A DNA stretch of 60,241 bases, from contig JADBWH010000017.1 in NCBI GenBank assembly GCA_020404105.1, positions 1-60,241 of the forward strand, read 5' to 3'. How positions within the stretch are numbered: the first letter of the stretch is position 1; every line of letters starts with the position of its first letter. Origin of the DNA: Pseudanabaena sp. M53BS1SP1A06MG. Its GTDB lineage: Bacteria > Cyanobacteriota > Cyanobacteriia > Pseudanabaenales > Pseudanabaenaceae. Below, in pieces: positions 1-8,217 of the stretch. A program made the position numbers and the translations under genes. The notes under the pieces are model-generated. The model saw only the letters and a list, made by a program, of their open reading frames with translations. It did not search any database and had not been told where the DNA came from.

Positions 1-141
1 CGTGGAAGTTTCTAAGACCCTCACCCCTAGCCCCTCTCCCTTAATGGGAGAGGGGAACAAGAAATTAGTCTAGCTCCCCCTCTCCCTTGATGGGAGAGGG
101 GGCAGGGGGGTGAGGGTGATATTTGTTCCACGTAACATCAG
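1..141 (-). repeat. Miniature inverted-repeat element, family A, copy 1 (left end cut by window)
   Basis: This is a reverse-complement copy of the complete element at 39651-39799. The right terminal inverted repeat TTCCACGTAACATCAG lies at 126-141. The left end is cut by the window edge and begins at CGTGGAA. The interior carries two G/C-rich palindromes (CCCTCTCCC...GGGAGAGGG). It has no coding capacity of its own and sits directly against an IS66 transposase remnant. MITE-like mobility is inferred from the better preserved copy 2. Confidence 0.85.
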
Positions 142-282
142 ATACGTAAATCACGTTCCGCCTGATTGTTATCAAAAGGAAGATGATGTGCATTGCACAA
201 AGCATGTTTACAATCATATTGGGCATAACTAGATAAACCATCATGGACACTGATACCATCATTAACGGGAAAAGTCCGTTTC
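142..282 (-). pseudogene. IS66-family transposase remnant
   Basis: Read on the minus strand from about 282 down, an uninterrupted frame gives residues typical of the IS66 transposase catalytic region. VHDGLSSYAQYDCKHALCNA is followed by HHL and then PFDNNQAERDLR, and the frame ends at a stop beside the family A element. In intact IS66 transposases the CNAHHL and PFDNNQAERD motifs lie many tens of residues apart. Here they abut, so an in-frame internal deletion has occurred. Both ends are missing. It is a dead relic next to two small inverted-repeat elements. Confidence 0.8.
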
Positions 283-287
283 TACAG

Positions 288-368
288 GGTAGTCATGCAA
301 TGTAATTGTGTTGCGGTCGCGAAGCGACCGCAACACAATTACTAAAAAAATTACTTTGCAGCACTACC
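288..368 (+). repeat. Small inverted-repeat element, family B, copy 1
   Basis: An 81-bp element bounded by GGTAGTCATGCAA and TTGCAGCACTACC, which are imperfect terminal inverted repeats. It encloses a strong hairpin (TAATTGTGTTGCGGTCGC, loop GAA, then the complementary arm). Closely similar copies occur at 8623-8703 and 26093-26183. This copy lacks an obvious target-site duplication and directly abuts the IS66 remnant, so its left flank may have been rearranged. Confidence 0.85.
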
Positions 369-413
369 AATATCTTTTGCTACTTCAGATTCCCTGCACA
401 AAGATAGGAATTT

Positions 414-452
414 AACAAAGAAAGGCGGCTCATTGCGCCGCCTTTCTTTGTT
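414..452 (-). terminator. Rho-independent-like terminator of gatB
   Basis: A long stem (AACAAAGAAAGGCGG pairing with CCGCCTTTCTTTGTT) starts at the gatB stop codon. On the minus strand the second arm is T-rich. The same hairpin could also act on the plus strand. Confidence 0.7.
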
Positions 453-1926
453 AAGCCAATTTATCGGCAATCAATTTATTAGTAGATTGAGGTTCGGCGC
501 GACCTTGGGTTTTCTTCATGGTTTGACCGACAAAGAATCCTAAGAGTTTGGTTTTACCAGCTTTATATTGTTCCACTTCCTTTGGATTAGCCGCAATAAT
601 CTCGTCAATGATTTTCTCTAGTTCTGCACCTGCAAGAACTGTTAAACCTTTGGCTGCAACCAGTTCTTTGACCGATCCACCTTTGACTATTAGTTCAGGC
701 AAGATATCCTTCGCAATTTTGCTACTAATCGTACCATTGGTGATTAAAGCAATCATTTCGCTTAAAATCGCAGGAGTAAGAGCTATATCGCCAATCTTGA
801 GCTTATTCTCATTGAGATAAGCGGTAATGTCACCCATCACCCAGTTAAACACTTGCTTAGGTTCTGCTCCCGTGAGAATTGTCGCATCAAAGAATTCTGC
901 AATACTGCGATCATCGGCAATTAGAGCAGCATCGTAGGGAGCCAGTCCAAACTCATCGCGATAACGATGACGATGTGCCATAGGAAGGGTGGGAAGTTCA
1001 GAACGATATTTCTCTAATTTAGACTGTGGAACCTCGATCGCCATCAAGTCAGGCTCAGGGAAATAGCGATAGTCACTGGCTCCTTCCTTGGAACGCATAC
1101 TGATGGTGCGTTGAGTATTCTCTTCCCACAGGCGCGTTTCCTGCTTAATCTTTTCTCCAGACTCAATAGCTTCTATTTGGCGATTAATTTCAAAATCGAT
1201 CGCTCTCTGAATGGCATTGAAGGAGTTCATGTTTTTGATTTCTACCTTTGTGCCGAACTTCTCTTGTCCGAAAGGGCGCACAGAAATATTTACATCACAA
1301 CGAAGAGAACCTTCCTGCATATTGCCATCACAAACACCAAGGTAGCGCATAATCCGCCGCAGTTCTTGGGCATAGGCAGCCGCTTCTGCACCCGATCGCA
1401 TATCAGGTTCCGAAACAATTTCGCACAAAGGCACACCTGTACGATTGAAATCAACTAGGGAATGGCTAGAACCTGAAAGGCGATCACTACCTGCATGGAC
1501 TAACTTGCCTGCATCCTCTTCCATGTGCAGACGAGTAATGCCAATGCGCTTCGTGCTGCCATCTTCTAATTGAACTTCTAGCCAACCATGCTCGGCGATC
1601 GGCAAGTCGTATTGAGAGACTTGATAGTTTTTGGGAAGGTCGGGATAAAAATATTGTTTGCGATCGAATTTGCTATGGGGGGCAATTTGACAATTTAGTG
1701 CTAGTCCAGCCTTGACTGCGTATTCCAAAACTTTTTCGTTAAGTACGGGCAACACCCCTGGCATTCCGAGACAAACAGGGCAAACATTGGTATTTGGGGT
1801 TGCGCCAAACTGGGTTGAACAGTTACAAAATATCTTGGAGTTCGTGGTCAACTGACAGTGAGTTTCTAGTCCAATGACAGCTTCGTATTGTGTTTTGGTT
1901 GTTGTCTTGGTGGCGGTTGCAGTCAT
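451..1926 (-). CDS. gatB: Aspartyl/glutamyl-tRNA(Asn/Gln) amidotransferase subunit B
   Basis: GatB is the tRNA-binding kinase subunit of the cytosolic GatCAB complex, which converts Glu-tRNA(Gln) to Gln-tRNA(Gln) and also acts on Asp-tRNA(Asn). The protein has the family's opening block (EAVIGLETHCQL), the cysteine-bearing FCNCSTQFG and CPVCLGMPG segments, and the C-terminal YqeY-like domain ending in GFFVGQTMKKTQGRA. From the ATG at 1926 it is about 491 residues, the usual length. An upstream in-frame TTG at 1956 would add ten residues with no family support. gatA and gatC are not in the window, as is common in cyanobacteria, where these genes are dispersed. Confidence 0.96.
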   Translation of the reverse strand: MTATATKTTTKTQYEAVIGLETHCQLTTNSKIFCNCSTQFGATPNTNVCPVCLGMPGVLPVLNEKVLEYAVKAGLALNCQIAPHSKFDRKQYFYPDLPKNYQVSQYDLPIAEHGWLEVQLEDGSTKRIGITRLHMEEDAGKLVHAGSDRLSGSSHSLVDFNRTGVPLCEIVSEPDMRSGAEAAAYAQELRRIMRYLGVCDGNMQEGSLRCDVNISVRPFGQEKFGTKVEIKNMNSFNAIQRAIDFEINRQIEAIESGEKIKQETRLWEENTQRTISMRSKEGASDYRYFPEPDLMAIEVPQSKLEKYRSELPTLPMAHRHRYRDEFGLAPYDAALIADDRSIAEFFDATILTGAEPKQVFNWVMGDITAYLNENKLKIGDIALTPAILSEMIALITNGTISSKIAKDILPELIVKGGSVKELVAAKGLTVLAGAELEKIIDEIIAANPKEVEQYKAGKTKLLGFFVGQTMKKTQGRAEPQSTNKLIADKLA

Positions 1927-2024
1927 AACGGGTGCTTTTGAGATGCTTTTTGGCAAATATATCTAGTGCGTTAAATTGTAATGCTTTTAACTACAATCTT
2001 GCTTAACTATTATAGCGATCGCGC

Positions 2025-2291
2025 TTACTCGTAATGCGTCCACATCCTGATTATTTTAATGGTTTGCTCTGATTCGATCACTTGATAAACAAGTCGATGC
2101 TGGATATTGATTCTGCGGGAATATGCACCAGCTAAATCACCAACCAACTTTTCATAGGGTGGCAGATTTTGGAATGGATTTACCTGAATTATGGCTAAAA
2201 GTTCAGTAACCTTATCTTTGAGATTAGTTGCAGCAATTTTCTTAGCATCCTTTTGAGCTTGCTTTGTGTATACCAATTTCCACTTCACCAT
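2025..2291 (-). CDS. yoeB: YoeB/Txe-family toxin (RelE superfamily mRNA interferase)
   Basis: An 88-residue protein matching the YoeB pattern: N-terminal VYTKQAQKDAKKI, central NPFQNLPPYEKL, SRRINIQHRLVYQV and terminal MWTHYE. Known members cleave mRNA at the ribosome. The expected catalytic residues are visible: Glu in PPYEKL, Arg in HRLVY, and the terminal His-Tyr. It overlaps the upstream antitoxin gene by 7 bases, the usual translationally coupled arrangement. A decayed copy of its 3' end lies at 4326-4368. Confidence 0.92.
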   Translation of the reverse strand: MVKWKLVYTKQAQKDAKKIAATNLKDKVTELLAIIQVNPFQNLPPYEKLVGDLAGAYSRRINIQHRLVYQVIESEQTIKIIRMWTHYE

Positions 2292-2527
2292 TCTAGTGTC
2301 TCGCTACATTCACTAATGGGAGTTGCTAAACCTTCTACAATTGATGCGCCTACATTAGGAATTGAGAGTAAATAGATTGTTTCTTGAATTCCCTTCCAAT
2401 CTTCTTCAGAGACTAGGAAAGCATTAGATGTGGCTCCTGAAATCATGACAGGTTCATGAGACTGTGAAACTTCATTGATCAAATCTTGAAGTTTAATTTG
2501 AGCTTCGGTTAAAGGTATAATTGACAT
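2285..2527 (-). CDS. yefM: YefM/Phd-family antitoxin
   Basis: An 80-residue antitoxin starting MSIIPLTEAQIKLQDLINEV. The N-terminal Phd/YefM DNA-binding fold includes the characteristic NAFLVSEEDWKGIQETIYLL segment, followed by a flexible acidic tail (ISECSETLEW) that would bind the toxin. It precedes and overlaps yoeB. Family members repress their own promoter together with the toxin. It lies only 8 bases downstream of the next minus-strand gene (2536-3054), so it may be co-transcribed with the ATPase module. Confidence 0.92.
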   Translation of the reverse strand: MSIIPLTEAQIKLQDLINEVSQSHEPVMISGATSNAFLVSEEDWKGIQETIYLLSIPNVGASIVEGLATPISECSETLEW

Positions 2528-2535
2528 ATTTTCTC

Positions 2536-3054
2536 CTATAATTTGTCATTAAACAAAAATAATTTGACCGCTTTTCGTATACGCTTTAGCTCATTTTCAT
2601 TATGTTTAAGAAGACGATGCTCCCATATTTTACTCGTGTCTTTGGGACAATCTTTAGCAAGATCTTCGCCAATTTCTTCAAAATTCTTTTTTATATCACT
2701 CTTAAGATCTTCGGGTGCAGTCCGAGATCCAAGAATAAATACCCTTTCTGACAAATTGTTAGGAATTTGGCTCCTGACATAACTTAATCGATTTTCATAA
2801 TTTAATCCATCTGGTTTCTTATAGTCATCAAAGTCAATAACTAAGACAATCATTCTCTTTGGTAATTTTTCCATCTCAGAGACATGATCATTCTTGAATT
2901 TATCTACCACTTTTTTCCAACCATTAGCGATCGGTAAGACTTGAATAGCAGTTGCATTAACGCTTAAGTTAAGAATAAATCCATTGACAATTTGGCGATT
3001 AGCATCATCTTCAGGCAGCACAAGAATATGCTCTACAAACTTGTTTACTCTCAT
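2536..3054 (-). CDS. Small TOPRIM-like partner of an ATPase (putative defence protein)
   Basis: I do not recognise this 172-residue protein by name. An acidic pair in a VLPEDDANRQIVNGF segment near the N-terminus and a hydrophobic strand ending in DxD (IVLVIDFDDYKK, around residue 75) resemble the Glu and DxD positions of a TOPRIM nuclease fold. The C-terminal half is helical and basic. Its start overlaps the stop of the ATPase gene by 4 bases, so the two are translationally coupled. ATPase plus separate TOPRIM-like protein recalls OLD-type nucleases split into two genes. That is an inference from layout and motifs. A DUF4435- or DUF4276-like assignment is possible. Confidence 0.6.
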   Translation of the reverse strand: MRVNKFVEHILVLPEDDANRQIVNGFILNLSVNATAIQVLPIANGWKKVVDKFKNDHVSEMEKLPKRMIVLVIDFDDYKKPDGLNYENRLSYVRSQIPNNLSERVFILGSRTAPEDLKSDIKKNFEEIGEDLAKDCPKDTSKIWEHRLLKHNENELKRIRKAVKLFLFNDKL

Positions 3055-4229
3055 AATTCTATGTCGCCACGAATTAAGGTGTCTACTAGATCCCCATTAA
3101 TAGGTATGTCACTAAGTAATCTTATCAAGGTTGGTTCTAGATGGCTTTTGCGGTCAAGTATAAAGGTGTTCTCATTGGAAAACTTGCGGATTGCTTCTTC
3201 ATTATGTGAAGTTACTAAAATCTGTCCACTATTCTTAAATGAGCGCCGTAAAGCTGTGACAAAATGTCCGACTTCTGATAGAGAAAGATAATTATCAGGC
3301 TCATCCCAAAAGCAAAAAGGGCTGTAGTACTTGTTGGCTGCTAGGACGACAGCACAGAGGAAAAAACATTTTTCTCCATCCGATAATTCTTTAAAATCAA
3401 GACTCAATGTTTGATTATTGGCTTCAAACTGAACAACCATACTTTTAGCATCTTTGCCAATCGGTTCATTTTGGATGTCCTGAATATCGGGCATAACTTC
3501 TCGAAGATATCTATCAACCTGTGTATAAGCGGCAGGGTAGCGCCTAAGTAAACCAGAGAACCATTCCCCAAAATTTGATCCATCCCGCTTTGGTTCCAGA
3601 GTCTCACCACTAGATTCTCCTGTCATCAAGCTTGGGATCGGAGCTAAAATAACCATGCGCGATAACCAACTCTTGAAAATATAGAGTGGATCAGTCTCTG
3701 ATTGTGCCTGAATTAATGGAAGCGCGACAAGATGCCAATCTACTTGAAATTGAGAAGCCATCAATTGACTAGCTAATGGGAATTGGTTAGAAAATGGATT
3801 AGCAGATCGATTGTCTTGAGATGTCTGAGATTGGAGATTGTTAGCATAAAGTTTGACTTGGGATGCTTCACGAGAGTAAATTGGACTTCCTGCAACTAAC
3901 AATTGTTCTTCAAATACGCGAATTTCTTTGAAATTTTCTGGTGATAATTCTAACGCAAGGATGTACTTATATAATTGCTCTTTAAGTAATACTTCTATTT
4001 CAAAACGGATTGGAACACCAGATCTACTACTATTAAAGTCCTTAGCCTGTATCAGTTGACTAACTCTATTAATGCGCCGACCTATACTTTGTAATACTTC
4101 TAAAGCGAAAGCAATAGTCGATTTACCTGCACCATTTTTGCCAATTAGAAGAGACGAGGGAAGATCCTTTAGATTTAACTCAAAGTTCTCCAAGCATCTA
4201 AAATTATGTACATAGAGTCTTTGAAGCAT
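3051..4229 (-). CDS. AAA ATPase of the SMC/OLD (ABC-like) type
   Basis: A 392-residue ATPase with a Walker A loop GKNGAGKST near residue 32, an ABC-type signature LSDGEKC near residue 280, a Walker B strand with FWDEPDNYLS, and a switch histidine in VTSHNEEAI. The opening LQRLYVHNFRCLENFELNLK is the AAA_15/AAA_21 signature shared with RecF, OLD and many defence ATPases. No nuclease domain follows the ATPase, so the activity probably lies in the coupled downstream 172-residue protein. Together with the toxin-antitoxin pair and a divergent Mrr gene this forms a candidate anti-phage cluster, which is an inference. Confidence 0.88.
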   Translation of the reverse strand: MLQRLYVHNFRCLENFELNLKDLPSSLLIGKNGAGKSTIAFALEVLQSIGRRINRVSQLIQAKDFNSSRSGVPIRFEIEVLLKEQLYKYILALELSPENFKEIRVFEEQLLVAGSPIYSREASQVKLYANNLQSQTSQDNRSANPFSNQFPLASQLMASQFQVDWHLVALPLIQAQSETDPLYIFKSWLSRMVILAPIPSLMTGESSGETLEPKRDGSNFGEWFSGLLRRYPAAYTQVDRYLREVMPDIQDIQNEPIGKDAKSMVVQFEANNQTLSLDFKELSDGEKCFFLCAVVLAANKYYSPFCFWDEPDNYLSLSEVGHFVTALRRSFKNSGQILVTSHNEEAIRKFSNENTFILDRKSHLEPTLIRLLSDIPINGDLVDTLIRGDIEL

Positions 4230-4325
4230 AAAAACTATTCCAATGAGCTTGATTGAGTATTGTAAAAGTATTTTACAAGATCAGCGATCACGCCATGATT
4301 TTTAAATAAGCTCAGTAAAATAATT

Positions 4326-4368
4326 GCGCTTACTCTTAGATAAGTACACATTCTGATTATTTTAAGAA
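4326..4368 (-). pseudogene. Decayed 3' end of a second yoeB gene
   Basis: The segment resembles the 3' end of yoeB and its downstream flank at 2021-2060. Both contain GCGCTTACTC and, after a 1-base length difference, CACAT(C/T)CTGATTATTTTAA. Reverse translated it gives LKIIRMCTYL against IKIIRMWTHYE, with the terminal His and Tyr lost. Similar toxin 3' ends thus bracket the ATPase/TOPRIM/antitoxin block. Confidence 0.7.
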
Positions 4369-4450
4369 TCATCTTATTGGAATATGGACAGATTTAATCT
4401 ATATACTATGTCTTGATTAATTCATTTAATTATCATAATATCTCCTCAAA

Positions 4451-5365
4451 ATGTCAATTCCAGATTTTCAGTCAATTATGCTTCCATTAATGAAACTTGC
4501 TAGTGATGGAAAGGAACATTCTTTTAGAGATAGTGTGGAATATTTAGCAAAGTTGTTTAAGCTGTCTGATGATGATAGGAAAGAGTTACTCCCTAGCGGA
4601 CAACAACCTACCTTTGATAATCGTGTTGGTTGGACAAAAACACATTTGATAAAAGCAGGATTATTAGAATCTCCACGCCGTGCAATCTTTCAAATTACAG
4701 ATCGTGGCAAAGAAGTCCTTAGAAATAATCCGTCAGAAATTAATGCCAAATTTCTTAAGCAGTTTCCTGAATATGTGTCATTTGCTGGTGCTAATACATC
4801 TGGGAATTCTAGTTTAGCCCCGCAAGACAATTTGACTGAACAAATCACTCCAGAAGAGGCTTTAGCTTCCGCTTACCAGAAGTTGAAGTTAGCTTTAGCT
4901 CAAGATCTGTTGACTCTTGTGAAAGAATGTTCACCTGACTTTTTTGAACGATTAGTGGTGAAACTATTGGTCAAAATGGGCTATGGTGGATCTATCCAAG
5001 ATGCAGGAAAAGCTATTGGTAGAAGTGGTGATGAAGGTATTGATGGAATTATTAAAGAAGATCGTCTTGGGTTAGATGCAATTTACATCCAAGCTAAAAA
5101 ATGGGAGGGAACGGTTGGTCGTCCTGAAATTCAAAAGTTTGTTGGCGCATTAGCGGGTCAGGGTGCAAAAAAAGGCGTATTTATAACAACTTCTAGTTTT
5201 TCAAGAGAAGCTCAAGAATATGCCAACAACATGAAAGATACTAAAATTGTGTTATTAGACGGTGAACAATTAACGCAATATATGATTGATTATAATTTAG
5301 GCGTATCAGTCATTTCACAGTATGAAGTTAAAAAAATTGATTCAGACTTTTTTGCTGACGAATAA
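4451..5365 (+). CDS. mrr: Mrr-family restriction endonuclease
   Basis: A 304-residue protein. The N-terminal Mrr_N winged-helix domain is at about residues 5-95 (FQSIMLPLMKLASDGKEH, then GWTKTHLIKAGLLESP, then FQITDRGKEVL). A linker leads to a C-terminal Mrr_cat PD-(D/E)XK domain at about residues 155-290 (FFERLVVKLLVKMGYGG, GRSGDEGIDGII, then IYIQAKKW). The catalytic Asp (GDEGIDG) and the Q-x-K pair (QAKKW) are intact. Mrr proteins cleave DNA carrying foreign methylation. It is divergent from the ATPase module with about 220 bases between, and is convergent with nothing, so it is probably a single-gene type IV-like defence unit. Confidence 0.92.
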   Translation: MSIPDFQSIMLPLMKLASDGKEHSFRDSVEYLAKLFKLSDDDRKELLPSGQQPTFDNRVGWTKTHLIKAGLLESPRRAIFQITDRGKEVLRNNPSEINAKFLKQFPEYVSFAGANTSGNSSLAPQDNLTEQITPEEALASAYQKLKLALAQDLLTLVKECSPDFFERLVVKLLVKMGYGGSIQDAGKAIGRSGDEGIDGIIKEDRLGLDAIYIQAKKWEGTVGRPEIQKFVGALAGQGAKKGVFITTSSFSREAQEYANNMKDTKIVLLDGEQLTQYMIDYNLGVSVISQYEVKKIDSDFFADE

Positions 5366-5451
5366 TCCTTGAAACCCTCCACTTAGATAGATCTAGAATC
5401 ATATGCCGATCGCTTAAACTAGGTAAGGACTTATCAATCAAGCGATCGCAC

Positions 5452-6954
5452 GTGCTTAGTAAAAATCAACAGAAAATAATTGTAGTCGGGGCGGGCATCG
5501 GTGGCTTAACGGCAGCCGCTTTATTGGCAAAGCGTGGTTACGAAGTAATTGTTTACGATCTAGCCCTAGTTGCAGGAGGTTGTGCATCAACATTTAAGCG
5601 AAGAGGCTTTACTTTTGATGTCGGTGCAACGCAGGTAGCAGGATTAGAATCTGGGGGCATTCATGATCGCATTTTTCGCGAATTAGAAATTGAACTTCCC
5701 GAAGCAACCCATTGCGATCCAGCCTGTGCCGTATTTCTGCCTAATGAAAGCGAACCGATTAATGTCTGGCGCGATCGCCAAAAGTGGAAATTAGAGAGAC
5801 AAAGACAATTTCCGAATAGCGAACCATTTTGGCGGTTTCTCGAAGATTTATTTTGGCGGAGTTGGCGCTTCCAGAGCCGTGATCCCATTTTGCCACCACG
5901 CAATCTATGGGATACATGGCAGTTAATTAAAGCCTTACGCATTGACACCTTAGCAACAGTCCCCTATACCTTTTCGACAGTGGGTGATGCCTTGCGTGGC
6001 TTTGGATTAGCCAATGACCAAAGATTACGCACCTTTCTCGATTTACAGTTAAAACTCTATTCACAGGTCAACGCCGAAGAGACAGCTTTACTCTATGCTG
6101 CAACCGCGCTAGCAGTTTCTCAAACTCCTTTAGGTCTATTCCATCTTCAAGGCAGTATGCAGGTATTGAGCGATCGCCTGATTGCCAGTATTGAGCGAGA
6201 TGGAGGGAAGGTATTAATGCAGCATCGGATTAGTGAGATTAAGGAAAAAGGAAAAAGCAAAAAGGTAAGGGTCGAAAGCCTCAGAACATCAGAAACTTTC
6301 TGGGATGAAGCAGATCATGTGGTGGCTAATGTGACAGTGAATAATTTTGTGCAACTCTTAGGCGATGCGATACCTCAGAGCTATATTCAGCGAGTGAAGA
6401 ATCTCAAACCTGCTTCCGTTGCTTTTGTGGTCTATTTGGGAGTAGATCGTGCTGCAATTCCCGAAGACTGCCCACCACATTTGCAGTTTCTAGAAGCATA
6501 TGAAAGCTCCCCTATTGATAAACCTCATTCTCTATTTGTCTCAGTGAGTAAGCAAGGGGATGGACGCGCCCCTGAAGGTAAGGCAACAATCATTGCTTCC
6601 GAATTTACAAATTTAGAAATTTGGGATGGCGATGATGACTATTTTATGCTCAAGCAGAAATTTACAGAACGAGCGATCGCTCAATTGAGTGCATATTTTC
6701 ATCTGAATGAGCAAACTATAATTCATATAGAATCCGCAACTCCACAAACTTTTGAACGATATACAGGACGAGATCGCGGCATCGTTGGAGGTGTAGGAAT
6801 GCGTGTCTCTACCTTTGGCCCTTTTGGTTTTGCCAACCGCACTCCCCTCAAAAATATTTGGCTAGTTGGCGACTCCACGCATCCAGGGGAAGGAACCGCA
6901 GGGGTAAGTTATTCAGCACTAACTGTGGTCAGACAAATAGTGCAGCTACAGTGA
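5452..6954 (+). CDS. crtD: Carotenoid C-3',4' desaturase, CrtD type
   Basis: A 500-residue FAD-dependent phytoene-dehydrogenase-like protein. The N-terminal dinucleotide-binding loop is VVGAGIGGLTAAALL, followed by GGCASTFKRRGFTFDVGATQ. The C-terminal FAD-contacting block is NIWLVGDSTHPGEGTAGVSY. Family knowledge places cyanobacterial CrtD in myxoxanthophyll (carotenoid glycoside) synthesis. The length fits CrtD and also the related isomerase CrtH; the conserved interior (LPPRNLWDTWQLI, LYSQVNAEETALLYAA) favours CrtD. The start is a GTG, just after a GCGATCGC. The 3' end overlaps the convergent oxidoreductase gene by 9 bases. Confidence 0.82.
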   Translation: MLSKNQQKIIVVGAGIGGLTAAALLAKRGYEVIVYDLALVAGGCASTFKRRGFTFDVGATQVAGLESGGIHDRIFRELEIELPEATHCDPACAVFLPNESEPINVWRDRQKWKLERQRQFPNSEPFWRFLEDLFWRSWRFQSRDPILPPRNLWDTWQLIKALRIDTLATVPYTFSTVGDALRGFGLANDQRLRTFLDLQLKLYSQVNAEETALLYAATALAVSQTPLGLFHLQGSMQVLSDRLIASIERDGGKVLMQHRISEIKEKGKSKKVRVESLRTSETFWDEADHVVANVTVNNFVQLLGDAIPQSYIQRVKNLKPASVAFVVYLGVDRAAIPEDCPPHLQFLEAYESSPIDKPHSLFVSVSKQGDGRAPEGKATIIASEFTNLEIWDGDDDYFMLKQKFTERAIAQLSAYFHLNEQTIIHIESATPQTFERYTGRDRGIVGGVGMRVSTFGPFGFANRTPLKNIWLVGDSTHPGEGTAGVSYSALTVVRQIVQLQ

Positions 6955-8028
6955 AAAAGGTTGCCAAGGTAAATCGCTTTTGCCAGTTAAGAGCAAATCT
7001 TTGGTAATTTGAGCAGTGACAGGAGCCATCATCACCCCATTGCGATAATGCCCAGTGGCGATCAACATCTGGGGATGATTGGGGACAAAACCTAGAATAG
7101 GTGCTCTAGTTCCTTGTGGTCTAGGACGTTCCCCTGACCATGTTTCTAGGACTTCCGCATTAGCAAAAGCAGGACACCATGCGATCGCCTGTGCTAACAA
7201 CAAGGCAATATTCTCCTCACGTGGCAATAGCTCATACTCAAATTCGACGGTTGCACCAAGCCAATATTGATCATCTCCAAGAGGCACAATATTAATATCT
7301 GAACCATCTTCATTTTCAGCATGAACAATCGTTTTGAGATTGAGGTTTGGGACTTTTACCCGTAGAGCTTGACCACCAACTGGTTGCAGTAAATCTTGGG
7401 TCTGATCTCTTAATAATGGCGCAATGAGAGCATTAGAACCAAGACCTGCTGTAATCACAAGGCGATCGCTAGATAGCTCCTCTAGTTTCTGCACCGATGT
7501 ATTCCACTGAAACTTCACCCCATTTTGCATAGCTGCATCCACCAGAGCTTGGGTAAACTTGCGAGGATGTAAGCCGCGATCACAGGGACTAAGTAAGCCA
7601 CCATCCGTTAACCATTGCGGGAATTGCTCAGCAATTTGATCTTTCCCTAACCATTGCAACTCAAATCCCTGTTCTTGGCGAATTTCAATCAGTGATCGCG
7701 CTTTCATTTCAGCATCAGGCGATCGATACAAACTCAATATGCCATGACGATTGTAGAGAAGATCATGCTGAGTTTGAGCAGTCAACTCGCAAATCAAGCG
7801 ATCGTACTTACTTAAGCTAGCCAAACGTAATTTGACCAAATCCCCTTTTGCCTTGGCACTGCAAGCCGACATCAAAACGCCTAACGAAGCACCCGTAGCT
7901 CCCATAGCAGGCTGACTAGTCATCTCAATCACATTTATATCAAGAGCCTTTGCCTGCAATTCTTTACTTAGTTCATAGGCAATTGAGGCTCCAATCACCC
8001 CACAGCCAACAATAGTAACAGTTGTCAT
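6946..8028 (-). CDS. FAD-dependent oxidoreductase of the DAO/ThiO (glycine oxidase-like) family
   Basis: A 360-residue single-domain DAO-family flavoprotein. The Rossmann loop is VTIVGCGVIGASIAYEL at residues 4-20. GATGASLGVL follows, and the C-terminal GHYRNGVMMAPVTA is the block seen in ThiO and DadA. ThiO oxidises glycine to iminoglycine for the thiazole of thiamine. Many cyanobacterial ThiO proteins are fused to ThiG, and this one is not. The substrate cannot be read from sequence, so a general D-amino-acid or glycine oxidase call is safest. It converges on crtD with a 9-base 3' overlap. Confidence 0.8.
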   Translation of the reverse strand: MTTVTIVGCGVIGASIAYELSKELQAKALDINVIEMTSQPAMGATGASLGVLMSACSAKAKGDLVKLRLASLSKYDRLICELTAQTQHDLLYNRHGILSLYRSPDAEMKARSLIEIRQEQGFELQWLGKDQIAEQFPQWLTDGGLLSPCDRGLHPRKFTQALVDAAMQNGVKFQWNTSVQKLEELSSDRLVITAGLGSNALIAPLLRDQTQDLLQPVGGQALRVKVPNLNLKTIVHAENEDGSDINIVPLGDDQYWLGATVEFEYELLPREENIALLLAQAIAWCPAFANAEVLETWSGERPRPQGTRAPILGFVPNHPQMLIATGHYRNGVMMAPVTAQITKDLLLTGKSDLPWQPFSL

Positions 8029-8050
8029 GAATATCTTAAAAACTCATTGT

Positions 8051-8087
8051 ATATATTGAAGGATTGCGACGCAATTCTTCAATATAT
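8051..8087. repeat. Near-perfect palindrome between convergent/divergent gene blocks
   Basis: ATATATTGAAGGATTGCG is followed after one base by its near-exact reverse complement. It sits upstream of the oxidoreductase start and about 130 bases before the FHA gene. There is no T-run on either side, so a regulatory hairpin or a relic of a mobile palindrome is as likely as a terminator. Confidence 0.55.
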
Positions 8088-8217
8088 GCCCAAATTTTAG
8101 CGAGTTCTAAGAAAGTCAGTGTTAGACTTTTGAAATGAACTGTAAAAAAGTGCAAATTATGTAGAGCACTTGTCGCTGAATCTTGATTATCCCCGTAAAA
8201 ATTCTGCATGAAAACCT

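Noticed and set aside
65-262. A 65-residue minus-strand frame spanning the family A element and the IS66 relic
   Set aside because: Its C-terminal part is the element-encoded peptide and the rest is a non-native frame of the transposase remnant. The IS66 motifs lie in another frame.
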